NCBI RefSeq assembly: GCF_000306115.2
Contig: NZ_AKWX02000007.1
Location: forward strand, 372,001 to 436,000
Reading direction: 5' to 3'
DNA from: Leptospira wolffii serovar Khorat str. Khorat-H2
GTDB taxonomy: Bacteria > Spirochaetota > Leptospiria > Leptospirales > Leptospiraceae
DNA: 64,000 nt
Part shown: piece by piece, positions 37,320 through 47,352 of the stretch
Position numbering within the stretch: position 1 is the first letter of the stretch
Layout of the letters: every line of letters begins with the position of its first letter
The notes under the pieces: generated by a model
The model's input: only the letters and a program-made list of their open reading frames with translations
Told to the model about the DNA's origin: nothing
Databases searched by the model: none
Made by a program: the position numbers and the translations under genes

Positions 37320-38123
37320 TCAAATCACATTCGCTTTAGAGAGAAATTTCGAGAATAGGGTCGGGAAGTATTTATGAAAAGCGACCGCGAAAGATTCTTT
37401 CGGTCCCGCGATCTGGACTTCCAATCTCTCGTTTTGTATCGCTTTTAAGATTCTTCCGGCGCATTCTTCCGCACTGATCGTCGCCTTTGTTTTCAAGTTC
37501 GGAAGTCCGAACGATTTGCCTTGTCCATTCAACGCGTTTTCGGAGATTTTGGTCCGAACGAATCCGGGATATACGAGAGTGACATGAATTCCTTGCGATG
37601 AGTTCTCGGCCCGAAGCGCTTCGAAGAAGCCCGTCAGCGCAGCCTTGGCAGAGGAATATCCGGTTCGGTAGGGCACACCGAATTTACCCGCTACGCTGGA
37701 AACGGATACGATATGACCGGCTCCTCTCTTCCGGAAATGTGGCAGTACGGCTAGGGTCAGAGCAACGGTGCCGAAAAAATTCACGTCCATAATCCTTCGG
37801 TAGGTATCCAAATCGGTCTCGTGAGCCAAGGATCTTTGGCTGACTCCTCCGTTATTGATCAGGATATCGACTCGTCCGAATTTTCCGAATACTAGATCCG
37901 GAAACCGATTTAAACTTTCGGAATCCGATAGGTCCAAAGGCAGACAAAGAGAATCGGAGTCGGTCAATCTGCTTTCCCTTTTCACTCTTTCCAATTCTTC
38001 TTCTCTTCTTGCGGATAATACGATTTTTGCTCCCGTTCCGGAAAGTTCCTTTACGAGGGCTTCTCCTATTCCCGAAGAAGCACCGGTAATCCATATTACT
38101 TTATCTTTATAAAATGAATTCAT
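37320..38123 (-). CDS. Short-chain dehydrogenase/reductase
   Basis: A 267-residue classical SDR enzyme. The cofactor loop is TGASSGIGEAL at about residue 13, the NNGG motif at about residue 90, and the catalytic Ser and YSSAKAAL (Tyr-xxx-Lys) at about residues 142 and 155. The C-terminal part has a short extension with AGPKESFAVAFHKYFP, typical of DHRS7-like members that attach to membranes. It follows the fumarylacetoacetase-family gene by 10 bases in the same direction. The substrate is unknown. Confidence 0.88.
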   Translation of the reverse strand: MNSFYKDKVIWITGASSGIGEALVKELSGTGAKIVLSARREEELERVKRESRLTDSDSLCLPLDLSDSESLNRFPDLVFGKFGRVDILINNGGVSQRSLAHETDLDTYRRIMDVNFFGTVALTLAVLPHFRKRGAGHIVSVSSVAGKFGVPYRTGYSSAKAALTGFFEALRAENSSQGIHVTLVYPGFVRTKISENALNGQGKSFGLPNLKTKATISAEECAGRILKAIQNERLEVQIAGPKESFAVAFHKYFPTLFSKFLSKANVI

Positions 38124-38133
38124 GATAGTTTCC

Positions 38134-39084
38134 TCAGGATTCTTGGACTACGTTTAGGATTTGGTCGCCTAAGTCGATCCTTCGGTCGGCGGTTCGGATA
38201 GAAGACCGAATCTTATCCTTCGGTTGGAGATATTCCGTCCGCTTGGATTGCCCCTTTACGAAGAGTTCCCATTTCTTTTTTTCCGATAAAAGTCCGCCGA
38301 TCTTTTGGATCAGTTTCCCGGGGGCCCGCAAGGCGCAACCGGAAGGAGTTCCGGTCAGTAAAACGTCTCCCGGATTCATGTCTGAGAATCGTGAGAGTTC
38401 CACGATGGTTTCCGCGGGCTTATATACCAGATTGGAAGCTGTATCGTGCTGTCTGATTTCGTCGTTTACGAGCAATGTGAGTTCCAGATTTTCCAAGAGC
38501 TTGAAATCTCCCGGTTCTAGAACGGCAAGTACCGGACCCGAGGGCAAAAACGTTCTATACGATTTTCCTTTGAACCATTGCGATTGGGGAAGTTGCACGT
38601 CTCTCGCGGAAATATCGTTGGCCATAAAGAAAGCAGCCACGTACTCGGATGCATTTTCGAGAGTTATATTCGAACCGGAATCGATCCGTTTGCCGAATAC
38701 TAGACCCAATTCGATTTCGTAATCCAGTAGTTTTACGTGCTTGGGGCGGATCACTTCTCCGATCGGAGAGGTAAGAGAGGCGTCCGATTTCGTAAAAAAC
38801 ATATTATACGTCTTGTCGTCGGGATCCAATCCGGACTCGATCAGATGTTGTCTATAGTTCGCACCCTGGCAGAAGACTTGGCAAGGTGCCGTGATCGGAG
38901 AAAATACGGTGATCTCTTCGAAGGTAAGCTTCCTTCCTTTCTCCGGATTCGATTTCGACGAGAGGGATCCCAAGAAATCCTTTGTGCTTGTGTCTCCGAG
39001 TCCTAAAGGAGTCACGAAACCGTCCTTATAAAAACCCCAATCGATTTTACCCTTTGTTTGAAATCGGATATAATTCTTAGCCAT
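38134..39084 (-). CDS. Fumarylacetoacetate hydrolase family protein
   Basis: A 316-residue enzyme of the FAH superfamily. The metal site is shown by [13 protein letters not shown] at about residue 115 (two glutamates) and an aspartate in [11 protein letters not shown] at about residue 145; [12 protein letters not shown] at about residue 235 is the family turn. Such enzymes cleave carbon-carbon bonds in, or decarboxylate, beta-diketo acids from aromatic breakdown. It is upstream of, and co-directional with, the SDR gene, so the two may serve one catabolic route. A truncated gene lies just upstream. Confidence 0.88.
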   Translation of the reverse strand: MAKNYIRFQTKGKIDWGFYKDGFVTPLGLGDTSTKDFLGSLSSKSNPEKGRKLTFEEITVFSPITAPCQVFCQGANYRQHLIESGLDPDDKTYNMFFTKSDASLTSPIGEVIRPKHVKLLDYEIELGLVFGKRIDSGSNITLENASEYVAAFFMANDISARDVQLPQSQWFKGKSYRTFLPSGPVLAVLEPGDFKLLENLELTLLVNDEIRQHDTASNLVYKPAETIVELSRFSDMNPGDVLLTGTPSGCALRAPGKLIQKIGGLLSEKKKWELFVKGQSKRTEYLQPKDKIRSSIRTADRRIDLGDQILNVVQES

Positions 39085-39093
39085 TTGTTTTCC

Positions 39094-39351
39094 TTAGTAT
39101 TTAATCCATTTTCTAGGCGGCAGGGAGGCCATCTTCTTCAATCGTACCAAGGTCTTGATCCGGATTTCTCTCCTTGCAAGAAGCCCCTTGATCAATTCCT
39201 TTAAGGTATGCGGATGCAAACCGGTATCCAAAAAATTTTCTGGCATGTCCTGTCCCCATTGGTAGAGACTTTTACGGCTGATTTCATGAAAGCCGACCGG
39301 AACCGTATCGTCGAACTTGTCTCCGTCCGTCCAAACGGATTCCTTGAAGAT
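39094..39351 (-). pseudogene. 3' remnant of an unknown gene
   Basis: An 86-codon open frame on the minus strand without ATG, GTG or TTG in its upstream half ends in SLPPRKWIKY and a TAA. The only in-frame ATG is deep inside (MPENF). It reads like the C-terminal part of a basic protein, with WGQDMPENFL and LKELIKGLLARREIR. It ends 10 bases before the start of the fumarylacetoacetase gene and was probably its upstream operon neighbour. Its 5' part is missing. Confidence 0.45.
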
Positions 39352-39832
39352 TTATACTGCGGATATGGATCGTTCGATTTGGTTTAAAGGCTACCATACA
39401 AAGTATGTGGGCGTTAGTTTTTTTCTAGTTACTGTGGTGTTTGAAAATTATTCGGATCATCCGATTTCCGTAGACTGGAAAGGCGTATATCTTGCCGACG
39501 AAAATGAGCAGTTGCTCCAAGGGCCATCTTTAAGTTTCGACGCCACTTCCGGATGGAGTCGTTACCGAGACTCCGCTAATTGGGTTTGGCAAACGCAGAA
39601 GGCTTATTCTGAGACGCTTGCTCCGCTTATCTTGGAGCCCGGAGATAGACTCGCGATGAAATACGGATTTCCTTTGAAGAACGAGTATTTACCTGGCAAT
39701 ATTATCGTATTGGATCGACCGGCGGGTGTGGATGAGAACGTCTATGAGAATCTAAAGGACCCGAAAGATTACGGTAAATATTTGATCGGAAAAATCAAAC
39801 TGGTCCGGGTCGGAACCAAGAAACTGCGATAA
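39317..39832 (+). CDS. Hypothetical protein, probably 5' truncated
   Basis: A frame of up to 171 codons. Only a TTG (39317) or an internal ATG (39365, MDRSIWFKGYH) is available, and neither has a ribosome site. The part from about residue 10 on is well formed: IYTADMDRSIWFKGYH, then VFENYSDHPISVDWKGV, then LILEPGDRLAMKYGFP. It looks like a beta-sandwich protein of Leptospira type that would normally carry a signal peptide. The missing start and the opposing truncated gene at the same place suggest a deletion junction. Function unknown. Confidence 0.5.
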   Translation: MSPSVQTDSLKIYTADMDRSIWFKGYHTKYVGVSFFLVTVVFENYSDHPISVDWKGVYLADENEQLLQGPSLSFDATSGWSRYRDSANWVWQTQKAYSETLAPLILEPGDRLAMKYGFPLKNEYLPGNIIVLDRPAGVDENVYENLKDPKDYGKYLIGKIKLVRVGTKKLR

Positions 39833-39860
39833 ATCTCCGAAAAAAACCTTACGAAAAGGA

Positions 39861-39881
39861 CCTCGCCTTTTTAAGGTGAGG
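39861..39881. terminator. Hairpin between convergent genes
   Basis: CCTCGCCTT (39861-39869) pairs with AAGGTGAGG (39873-39881), one G-T wobble, loop of three T. It overlaps the stop codon of the minus-strand gene at 39871. It may end transcription from either side. Confidence 0.4.
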
Positions 39882-41202
39882 CGCCTGCCGACTTCGTCTT
39901 TCTTACATTCAATTCGACTCTTGCATAGTTTCTTATATGAGAGCCTACGCTTTTCATATGATTCGCCAGGGTAGAGTCGAGTTCGTTTAACGATTCTTGA
40001 TGGATGGACGGCAATAACTTGTCTTGGGAAAATCCTACCAAAAGATTGGATTCGTCGATTAGAGTGTCGATTTTATCCGATAGATCGTAACTTTCTTTAG
40101 TTAATTTTTCCGTAATGTAAGAGTCGTCGAAGACTCCGTAACTTTCATCCAGGTCCTTGGATTTCACGTTTGTGATAAAAGGATGAGTCAGATTCTTATC
40201 TTGATATGCGTTTCGAAGCACCGTAAAATGGTATTTTTCTATGGTGGTATGCCGATTGGAGATGCGATCTATCGCTTCGTTCTTTGCGTTTTCGAATCCG
40301 AGTATCGCTTTGATATTAATCCAGAGCATTCCGACGGTTCCGTAATTCGGAAGAACACGGGAGTGGTAGGGTTGGGTCAAGTCGGCGATATAATGCATTC
40401 CCCAGCCTAAGAAACGATACCCCCAGTAGTCGAGTCCGGTTCTAAAAGCATAGTCGGCCAATTTGGTAAATTGAAATACCCTATACTTAGGATAGGTTCT
40501 CGTCAGAAAATCCGCAGCTAAGAATATGATAGGAGACTCATGGTAATAACCTATGTGAAAAGGAACCTGGGTGCTATAGTAGATCTTAGAATCTCCGAAA
40601 GATTGTATTCCAAAACCGTAATATTTTCCGAATTCTTCCCCGTTGTCCTCGAATAGATTCAGATCCAGTCCAAAATCGGGTTCGTCTCCTGCAGTTGCAA
40701 GCACTTCCAAAGGACTTACGGAATCTCCGATTCGGATATCGTAAAACTCGTAATCTTGTTTTAGATCCTTTTCTCCGTAGATGCTAACGGTCATCGGATT
40801 CGATTTTTTTCCCGGGAGAGCTTGGCCCGGAAGATTCTGTAGGAAATATCCGAGCGGAGTATCCGTATTCAGTCTTAAGGCCCTTAAGAAATGATTTCGG
40901 ATCGTCTTTCTGTCTCCTCCTTTGAAAGCCAATATCTCCGGACGAGGAGCATATTTGGTGTAACTTAAGTTGGCTTCGTTTTCCATTTGTTCCATGAGGG
41001 GAATGAGACCTTCCTTTTCCTTCAGTAGGAAGTCCTCCAGGGATTCGACCTTTACTTTAGGGGAGGAAGCAAGTTCCGGTAGGCTTTCTAAAGCCGGCCG
41101 GTTGAAAAGGAAATGATTCCACCACCCGTACGAGGGAGTACTGAAAAGGCTGATCGCGGAAATGAAAATTAGGGTTCGATAATATTTCAACACACCGAAC
41201 AT
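39871..41202 (-). CDS. Secreted zinc-dependent phospholipase C / S1-P1 nuclease-like protein, copy B
   Basis: A 443-residue paralogue of the protein at 35859-37154, alike along its whole length. The signal peptide ends at PSYG (residue 26) and the mature form begins WWNHFLFNRP, so the N-terminal Trp that binds zinc in phospholipase C is kept. HYIADLTQPYHSR and RHTTIEKYHF hold the HxxxD, H and HxxxE patterns. Both copies share a segment VKVESLEDFLLKEKEGLIP near the mature start that is not part of the known enzymes. The two genes are separated by the SDR-FAH cluster. Confidence 0.7.
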   Translation of the reverse strand: MFGVLKYYRTLIFISAISLFSTPSYGWWNHFLFNRPALESLPELASSPKVKVESLEDFLLKEKEGLIPLMEQMENEANLSYTKYAPRPEILAFKGGDRKTIRNHFLRALRLNTDTPLGYFLQNLPGQALPGKKSNPMTVSIYGEKDLKQDYEFYDIRIGDSVSPLEVLATAGDEPDFGLDLNLFEDNGEEFGKYYGFGIQSFGDSKIYYSTQVPFHIGYYHESPIIFLAADFLTRTYPKYRVFQFTKLADYAFRTGLDYWGYRFLGWGMHYIADLTQPYHSRVLPNYGTVGMLWINIKAILGFENAKNEAIDRISNRHTTIEKYHFTVLRNAYQDKNLTHPFITNVKSKDLDESYGVFDDSYITEKLTKESYDLSDKIDTLIDESNLLVGFSQDKLLPSIHQESLNELDSTLANHMKSVGSHIRNYARVELNVRKTKSAGASP

Positions 41203-41269
41203 TTTTATAATCCTCGGAGAAAGTCAAGACAAACGATTCAAGGAACTTAAGAGCTCTTTAGACCGCGGG

Positions 41270-42865
41270 TCATTTTTTCAGGCTTGGTGCGATCAAATTC
41301 TTGTCCTCTTTATTATTGTTTTCCGTCTTTACGTCGATTCCTCCCGCAGGATCGGGCTTTTTAGAACCTTTTGCATCGAAGATGGAGAATGGTTGGATCT
41401 GATCGTCCGCGGGTAATTGATCGTATTTCCAGCCTCCTCCCAAGGCTCGAATCAACCGAACCGAGGCTTGGTTCAATTCCGTCTTGATCAGAATGGAATC
41501 TATCCTGGCGGTCAGGGTATTGACCTGAGCATAGATCAATTCCAAACTATTACCTAGTCCTCCTTGGTAAAGCTGCATGGTCATATTCTGGACTTGGAGG
41601 GCTGCATCCACTGCTGCATTTTGTCGTTCCGATTCCTCCGATATCAAAGTGGTTTCTGTAAGACCGTTTTCTACTTCTCTAAATGCGTTCAATACTGTGG
41701 AGCGATATAGGTCTTCCGTTTCTCGGTAGGAAGACCATGCCTTTTGCAATTGTGCACGGCGGTATCCGCCTTGAAAAATCGGCAGGGATACGGTAGAGCC
41801 GTAGGACCAGAAACTATTGGATAATTGGGTAAGATTCACTCCGCCTTCGAATCCTCCGCCTGCCTGAAAGGATATGTTCGGAAAGAATGCCGCCCGAGCG
41901 ATTCCGATATTTCGGTTTGCCATAGCCATTTTTCGTTCCATGGAAGCGATATCGGGCCTGCGCTCTAAAAGGGTAGAAGGTAGAGTTGCGGGAATCTTGA
42001 AAGATACTACATGCACGTCATCCACTATAGGTATGCTGAAAGTGGAGGGAGCCCTGTTGACAAGAATCGCGATCGCATTCTCCGTTACTCTCATCTTGGC
42101 TCGTATCTCCAAGCGTTTCGCCTCCGTGCTGGAAAGAAGGTATTTGGCCCTTTGCACATCCAGCTCCGGAGCTAATCCGGCCCGGTATCTCTCGTTCACT
42201 AGAGCCAAAGATTGTTCGTAGTATTCGATGGACTGACGATAGGTGCTATCTTGCGCATTCAATCCTCGGAATAGAAAATAGTCCGTGGCGATCTCGGATT
42301 GTAGACTTAGGCGGGCTAAAGCGAAATCGGCGGCGACGGACTGCGCGTTATATATCTGGGCTCTGGTCGCGTTACGAATGGAAGACCAAAAATCCGGCTC
42401 CCAGGATGCGATGCTACCCAAGGACGCAGTGCCTTCATAAGTGGCCTCTCCCGCTCCTCGGAAAAGTCGGTTTTCGGACTGTTTATTATTCGATCCGCCT
42501 GCTCCGATTCCTAAATGGGGGATCAATTGGGATCGAACCTTAAGCATCTCGTCGCGAGCTTGCACGAAACGTTCCGCTGCGGCTTGCAGATCCGGATTCG
42601 CCTCTACGGCCAATTCTTCCAAACTGTTCAATACCGGATCCTGGAATAGCTTCCACCAATCGGACGGTATTTCCTCTCCTTCGGAAGGACGGGCCTTGAC
42701 GAAGGGGCCGGATCCGCTCCATGTATCGGGAACGATGAACTCGGGATTCTTATAAATCGGAGCAAGATCGATTGCCGGTCCGCTGATACAGGAAGAGAGT
42801 AGAATCGCGAACGTGGTGCCACCGACGTATCTTCGTAGATTGAGGATGATGTTTCTTGGTTCCAT
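41270..42865 (-). CDS. RND efflux outer-membrane lipoprotein (NodT/OprM type)
   Basis: A 531-residue TolC-like channel. The signal ends in LLSSCIS with a lipobox cysteine at about residue 26. Two outer-membrane efflux repeats follow (residues about 70-270 and 280-475), with the typical LERRPDIASMERKMAMANR and RAAFFPNISF segments. The last 45 residues are charged and not part of the family. It is the third gene of the efflux operon, 26 bp after the adaptor gene. It carries substrates across the outer membrane. Confidence 0.93.
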   Translation of the reverse strand: MEPRNIILNLRRYVGGTTFAILLSSCISGPAIDLAPIYKNPEFIVPDTWSGSGPFVKARPSEGEEIPSDWWKLFQDPVLNSLEELAVEANPDLQAAAERFVQARDEMLKVRSQLIPHLGIGAGGSNNKQSENRLFRGAGEATYEGTASLGSIASWEPDFWSSIRNATRAQIYNAQSVAADFALARLSLQSEIATDYFLFRGLNAQDSTYRQSIEYYEQSLALVNERYRAGLAPELDVQRAKYLLSSTEAKRLEIRAKMRVTENAIAILVNRAPSTFSIPIVDDVHVVSFKIPATLPSTLLERRPDIASMERKMAMANRNIGIARAAFFPNISFQAGGGFEGGVNLTQLSNSFWSYGSTVSLPIFQGGYRRAQLQKAWSSYRETEDLYRSTVLNAFREVENGLTETTLISEESERQNAAVDAALQVQNMTMQLYQGGLGNSLELIYAQVNTLTARIDSILIKTELNQASVRLIRALGGGWKYDQLPADDQIQPFSIFDAKGSKKPDPAGGIDVKTENNNKEDKNLIAPSLKK

Positions 42866-42891
42866 TCTTTTTATCTTATATAATCGAAGAA

Positions 42892-44106
42892 TTATTTGGA
42901 AGCGACCGGGCTTTGCTTCCGGGACTGTGTCTTCGTAACATTTATGTCCGCATAACCGGTTCGCGGCTCTACGATTTTCACTTCGTCGCCTTCCAATAAG
43001 GAAGCGGAAGGATTGTTCACGATTCGGTCGCTTACCGTAACGCCTTCGCCCACTTCTATAACGGAATCTATGATCTTATTCACCGTTATAGGTTTGAAAT
43101 GGATCCGATTGTTTTCCGTCACGGTCGCTACTTGCGTTCCGTTTTCGTTAAATACTAGAGAGCTGGAAGGTATCGTTAATAAATCCTTTTTTACGGGAGC
43201 CGTAAGAGTTACCTGTGCGAAGGATCCGGGCCAAAGCGCTCTGTCCTTATTGTCGATCGTGAATTCGGCGATCACCGTCCTCATATTCAAATCGAAACCT
43301 TTGGAAATCGTAAGAAAGTTCGCGACGAATTTCCGATTCGGAAATTGCTGCACCGTGAGTTCCGCATTCAGGCCCGGTTTGAGGAGATACGCGAAGGTAC
43401 CGGGAACGGATACGAATAATCGCATCTTATGGATGTCGGCTACCGTAAAAAGGTTGGAAGGGGTTTTAGTGTCGTCCACATTTCCTTCCTGGCTCACGAA
43501 GTCTCCTACGTTGATATTCCTTTGTATGACCACTCCGTTGAACGGGGCTACGATCGTTTTAAAATTGACTCTTGCCTTGTATTTATCCACATTCTTCTCT
43601 GCGGATTTCATTTTAGCTTCTTCCGAATTCTTATCCGCTACGGCGACCGAGATGGATTGTTCGGAGACCGCGTGGGAATTCCGTAACGCCAGATAGCGAT
43701 CGGCGGTGACCGCAGCGAGTTTATATTTCGCTTTTTGGGAATCCAGATCCGCTTGCGCTTGTGCGAACTCCGCGTCCAGCGCGGGGACTTTGATTCTTGC
43801 CAGAACATCTCCTTCTTTCACTTCGGCTCCGTAGTCTTTGTACCACATTTTGACGTAACCCGAAACCTGTGCGTATAGTACCGCTTCGTACCAGGCACGA
43901 ATATTGCCCGGAAGCGTGATCGTTTCCAGAGGATTCGGCGGTTCCGGATTCACGACGGAGACGTTCGGAATGGAGGCTTCCAATGCGTCGTTACGGAATT
44001 TTTCGGCGCTATGTATCTGCTGGTAAAATATATAACAGAGAAACAAGGCTCCGATCGAAATGGAGGAGAAGGTGATCACTTTCTTTTTAGGTAGAGCTGT
44101 AATCAT
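42892..44106 (-). CDS. RND efflux periplasmic adaptor (membrane fusion protein)
   Basis: A 404-residue adaptor with an N-terminal membrane anchor (ISIGALFLCYIFYQQIH, residues about 14-32). The biotinyl-lipoyl-like half motifs are YAQVSGYVKMWYKDYG and VKEGDVLARI near residue 75 and FNGVVIQRNINVGDFV near residue 200, with an alpha-hairpin between them. A beta-barrel and membrane-proximal domain follow. It joins the inner-membrane pump to the outer channel. Six bases separate it from the pump gene. Confidence 0.92.
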   Translation of the reverse strand: MITALPKKKVITFSSISIGALFLCYIFYQQIHSAEKFRNDALEASIPNVSVVNPEPPNPLETITLPGNIRAWYEAVLYAQVSGYVKMWYKDYGAEVKEGDVLARIKVPALDAEFAQAQADLDSQKAKYKLAAVTADRYLALRNSHAVSEQSISVAVADKNSEEAKMKSAEKNVDKYKARVNFKTIVAPFNGVVIQRNINVGDFVSQEGNVDDTKTPSNLFTVADIHKMRLFVSVPGTFAYLLKPGLNAELTVQQFPNRKFVANFLTISKGFDLNMRTVIAEFTIDNKDRALWPGSFAQVTLTAPVKKDLLTIPSSSLVFNENGTQVATVTENNRIHFKPITVNKIIDSVIEVGEGVTVSDRIVNNPSASLLEGDEVKIVEPRTGYADINVTKTQSRKQSPVASK

Positions 44107-44112
44107 GGGAAA

Positions 44113-47100
44113 CTATCCTTTTTTGGTTTTGAACCGATCGTTGTAGATGATCGCATATACGCATGGCACGAAGAATAGGGTGGCAAAGGTGGCGACCGCG
44201 AGCCCTCCGATCACCGCACGTCCTAAGGGAGCGTTCTGCGAGTTGCTGATGGACATAGGTACCATTCCTATAATCATCGCGGAAGCTGTCATTAAGACCG
44301 GCCGGATCCTAGCGTAGCCCGCTTCGATTGCGGCTCTGACCGCATCTCCGTGTATTTCTCTCCTTTCTCTCGCATAAGAGACCACAAGTATGGAGTTTGC
44401 GGTTGCAGTTCCCATACACATAATCGCTCCCGTTAAGGCAGGTACGGAAATATACGTGCGTGTCAAAAAGAGGGACCAGGCGATTCCCGCCAAGGCTCCG
44501 GGTAACGCGGTGATGATGATGAAAGGGTCCGTCCAGGATTGGAAATTCACAACGATCAGAAGATAGACGAGCAGAATCGCGACGAACAATCCTCCTAGAA
44601 GTTCCAAGTAGGCGCTTCTCATGGTTTCCGCCTGTCCTTGGATCTCGATCGCGGCGCCCCTAGGAAGCATATCCTTCATTGAGTCTATGATCTTTTGAGC
44701 GTCGCTTAATACTCCTCCCAGATCCCTTCCTTCGGAGGAAACATATACGTCGATGAGCGGCAAAAGGTTCTGGTGCGTTACGAGTCCTGGAGTTCCTGTC
44801 GGAGTGACGGAGGCGACATTACCTAAAAGTTGTATTCCATTTTCAGAATCGTCCTGCAGGTCTCCCTTATTGATCGGTACCGTAAGTAAATCTTCCGTCC
44901 TTCTCATCTGAGGTTGGGGCACGTAGATATTGATCTGATAGGAGAGGCCGGTCTTACGATCCATCCAGTATTCTTGGTCGATCTGCTGGCTTCCCGAAGT
45001 GGCTAAGAGCATATTCTCCGCTACGGATTTCAAGGGAAGATCCAGGTTGATTCCTAGGCTTCTATTTCCGTTCACTAGTAGAGTGGGAGTATTCATCGTT
45101 TGCTGGATAACTACGTCAGCCGCACCCGGGATGGTCCGCAGTTTACCTTGTAATGCTTGAGCGAACTCGAAATTCTTCTCCAGATCCATACCGTTGATTT
45201 GGATATCTATGGGAGAAGGTGAGCCGAAATTCAGGATTTTTGCGGTTAGATCCGCCGGCTGGAAGGTGAATACCGTTCCGGGATATAACCGACCCAAACC
45301 TTTTCTGAGGGTTTCCCTATAATCCCAAACTGGAGATTCTTCGTCCTTTAGGGAGATCGTTAAATCGCAGTCCTGGGAACCGATCGTAGGTGTGGGAATG
45401 AACGCAAGGTTATGGGGACTGACGGGTAAGCCGCAATTGCTGAGTACGCTCTCAACTTTGTTCGGAAGCAATTTTTTGATATCTTCAGAGACGAGAGTGG
45501 CGATTCTACCCGCGACCTCTATCCTGGTTCCCAGAGGGGCCCGCATATGCATCTGCAAAGTGCCGGCTTTGATCTCAGGAAAGAAGTCCCTACCGTTTAA
45601 TAAGAATAGAACCAAGGATCCCGTTACGATTCCTAGAAATACGAGCACGAATCTTTTTCGATTCGCTACGACTCTTTGTAATAGAATATAGTATCTTTCT
45701 CTAAATTCGTTGAAATTCTTTTCGAATCCTTTTTGGAAGCGGTTTAGAAAATCGATCCATTGGGAAAGAAATGCAAAACGAGGATTTATATTCTTCATAG
45801 GAGCGGAGAGGTTTTGTTTTTCCGCTGCCTTAGAAGAATGTGCCGAATGTTTTCCTTTTTCCGGAATAGGATGGGCCACGAGTAAATATTTCGCCATCGT
45901 AGGAACCAAGGTCCTGGAAAGTATGAAGGAAGCGATCATCGCTAACGCCACCGCTTCCGCCATAGGTTTGAATAACCAGCCGGATACTCCGCTCAGTTCG
46001 AAAAGAGGTAACCAAACGATCACGATGGCGAGAGTCGCTACGAAAGTAGGGATGACGATTTCGTTGGCCGCGTCTATGATCGCTTGCTCCAAGGGTTTCC
46101 CCATCTCTATATGAGTATCTATGTTTTCGATCATCACCGTTGCATCATCCACTAGGATACCTACGGCTAATGCCAGGCCGCCCAAGGTCATTACGTTGAT
46201 GGATTCTCCGATTAAATGGAGACCGATTAGGGAACTCAAAAGGGAGAGCGGGATAGAAGTGGCGATAATCGTAGTCGCTCTCCAGGAACCTAAAAACAAT
46301 AGCACTACGAATCCGGTCAGACAGGCCGCGAGCAACATTTCATGGACTACGTTCTCTATCGAATCCTTGACGAATACGGATGCGTCGTTTAATAATTTTA
46401 TCTCGACGTCGTCGGGGCAGATTTGTTTGATTCGAGGCATGGTTTTTCGGATTCCGTCCACCACATCGAGTGTGGAAGCGTCTCCGCTTTTCATCACTAC
46501 GATGAGAACGGATTGCTTTCCCTCGACGAGGACTGAGTTCAATTGGGGCGGTCCTCCCAAGGCTACGTTTGCGACGTCCCTCATATAGAAAGTGCTATTT
46601 CCGACCCGTTTGATCGGGATTTCGTTGAAATCCTCGACTCTTAAAGGAATCGCGTTAGTCATCACCATCCAATCCGTTTTGTCGATCTTTTGGTCTCCTG
46701 CGGGCAATACGGCGCTTTGCTCGTTGAATGCTTTGAACACGTCCATCGGAGAAAGGTTCTTGGACAATAGCTTTTGTTTATCCAAGGAGACGAGTAGTTG
46801 CATAGGAGTTCCGCCGTAGGGTTGGGGAATAATCGCGCCAGGGATGGTTACGAGTAGGGAACGTATTCTCATGTAAGCGAGATTATAGAGTTCCGCAGGA
46901 GTCATCTTTTCGGAAGTGACCTGTACCATTGCAACCGGAACTGAAGAAGCCTCCAGTCGCATGATCATCGGAGGCGAAATGTCCGGCGGCAACGAGGTCA
47001 CCACCGTTTGGGAAATCGCCGCCACCTCCGCTTCGGCGCCCGCAAGATCCGTGTGAGGTTGCAGTTCTATATTGATGATACTGCTTCCGTAATAGGAACG

Positions 47101-47352
47101 GCTGTTGATGCTTTTGATACCTTCTACGGTGCTTGTCAAGGCGCGCTCGAAGAAGTAGGTGATTCTTCCGGCGACATCCGAGGGCAACATTCCTTGGTAA
47201 CTCCAAACCACGGATATCACCGGTATTTTGATATTGGGGAATACGTCCGTCGGAGCCTTGAAAATGGATTGTATACCGAAGAATAGTATGAGTATCGCAA
47301 GTACTACGAATGTGTAAGGTCTTTTGAGAGCTATGAGTACGATTTGATTCAT
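44113..47352 (-). CDS. RND efflux pump, inner-membrane permease
   Basis: A 1079-residue RND transporter with twelve membrane helices and two large periplasmic loops (about 35-335 and 570-880). The proton-relay motif in helix 4 is GILVDDATVMIEN at about residue 405, with both acidic residues kept. Sequence around FPNIKIPVISVVWSYQGMLP matches the CusA/AcrB-like group, but methionine clusters for copper export are not seen, so organic substrates are more likely. It is the first gene of the operon. A 7TM-AraC regulator is divergently transcribed 530 bp away and may control it. Confidence 0.92.
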   Translation of the reverse strand: MNQIVLIALKRPYTFVVLAILILFFGIQSIFKAPTDVFPNIKIPVISVVWSYQGMLPSDVAGRITYFFERALTSTVEGIKSINSRSYYGSSIINIELQPHTDLAGAEAEVAAISQTVVTSLPPDISPPMIMRLEASSVPVAMVQVTSEKMTPAELYNLAYMRIRSLLVTIPGAIIPQPYGGTPMQLLVSLDKQKLLSKNLSPMDVFKAFNEQSAVLPAGDQKIDKTDWMVMTNAIPLRVEDFNEIPIKRVGNSTFYMRDVANVALGGPPQLNSVLVEGKQSVLIVVMKSGDASTLDVVDGIRKTMPRIKQICPDDVEIKLLNDASVFVKDSIENVVHEMLLAACLTGFVVLLFLGSWRATTIIATSIPLSLLSSLIGLHLIGESINVMTLGGLALAVGILVDDATVMIENIDTHIEMGKPLEQAIIDAANEIVIPTFVATLAIVIVWLPLFELSGVSGWLFKPMAEAVALAMIASFILSRTLVPTMAKYLLVAHPIPEKGKHSAHSSKAAEKQNLSAPMKNINPRFAFLSQWIDFLNRFQKGFEKNFNEFRERYYILLQRVVANRKRFVLVFLGIVTGSLVLFLLNGRDFFPEIKAGTLQMHMRAPLGTRIEVAGRIATLVSEDIKKLLPNKVESVLSNCGLPVSPHNLAFIPTPTIGSQDCDLTISLKDEESPVWDYRETLRKGLGRLYPGTVFTFQPADLTAKILNFGSPSPIDIQINGMDLEKNFEFAQALQGKLRTIPGAADVVIQQTMNTPTLLVNGNRSLGINLDLPLKSVAENMLLATSGSQQIDQEYWMDRKTGLSYQINIYVPQPQMRRTEDLLTVPINKGDLQDDSENGIQLLGNVASVTPTGTPGLVTHQNLLPLIDVYVSSEGRDLGGVLSDAQKIIDSMKDMLPRGAAIEIQGQAETMRSAYLELLGGLFVAILLVYLLIVVNFQSWTDPFIIITALPGALAGIAWSLFLTRTYISVPALTGAIMCMGTATANSILVVSYARERREIHGDAVRAAIEAGYARIRPVLMTASAMIIGMVPMSISNSQNAPLGRAVIGGLAVATFATLFFVPCVYAIIYNDRFKTKKG

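Noticed and set aside
44113..47352. CusA-like copper exporter
   Set aside because: No methionine clusters or copper-binding partner genes are seen; a general organic-substrate pump is the safer call.
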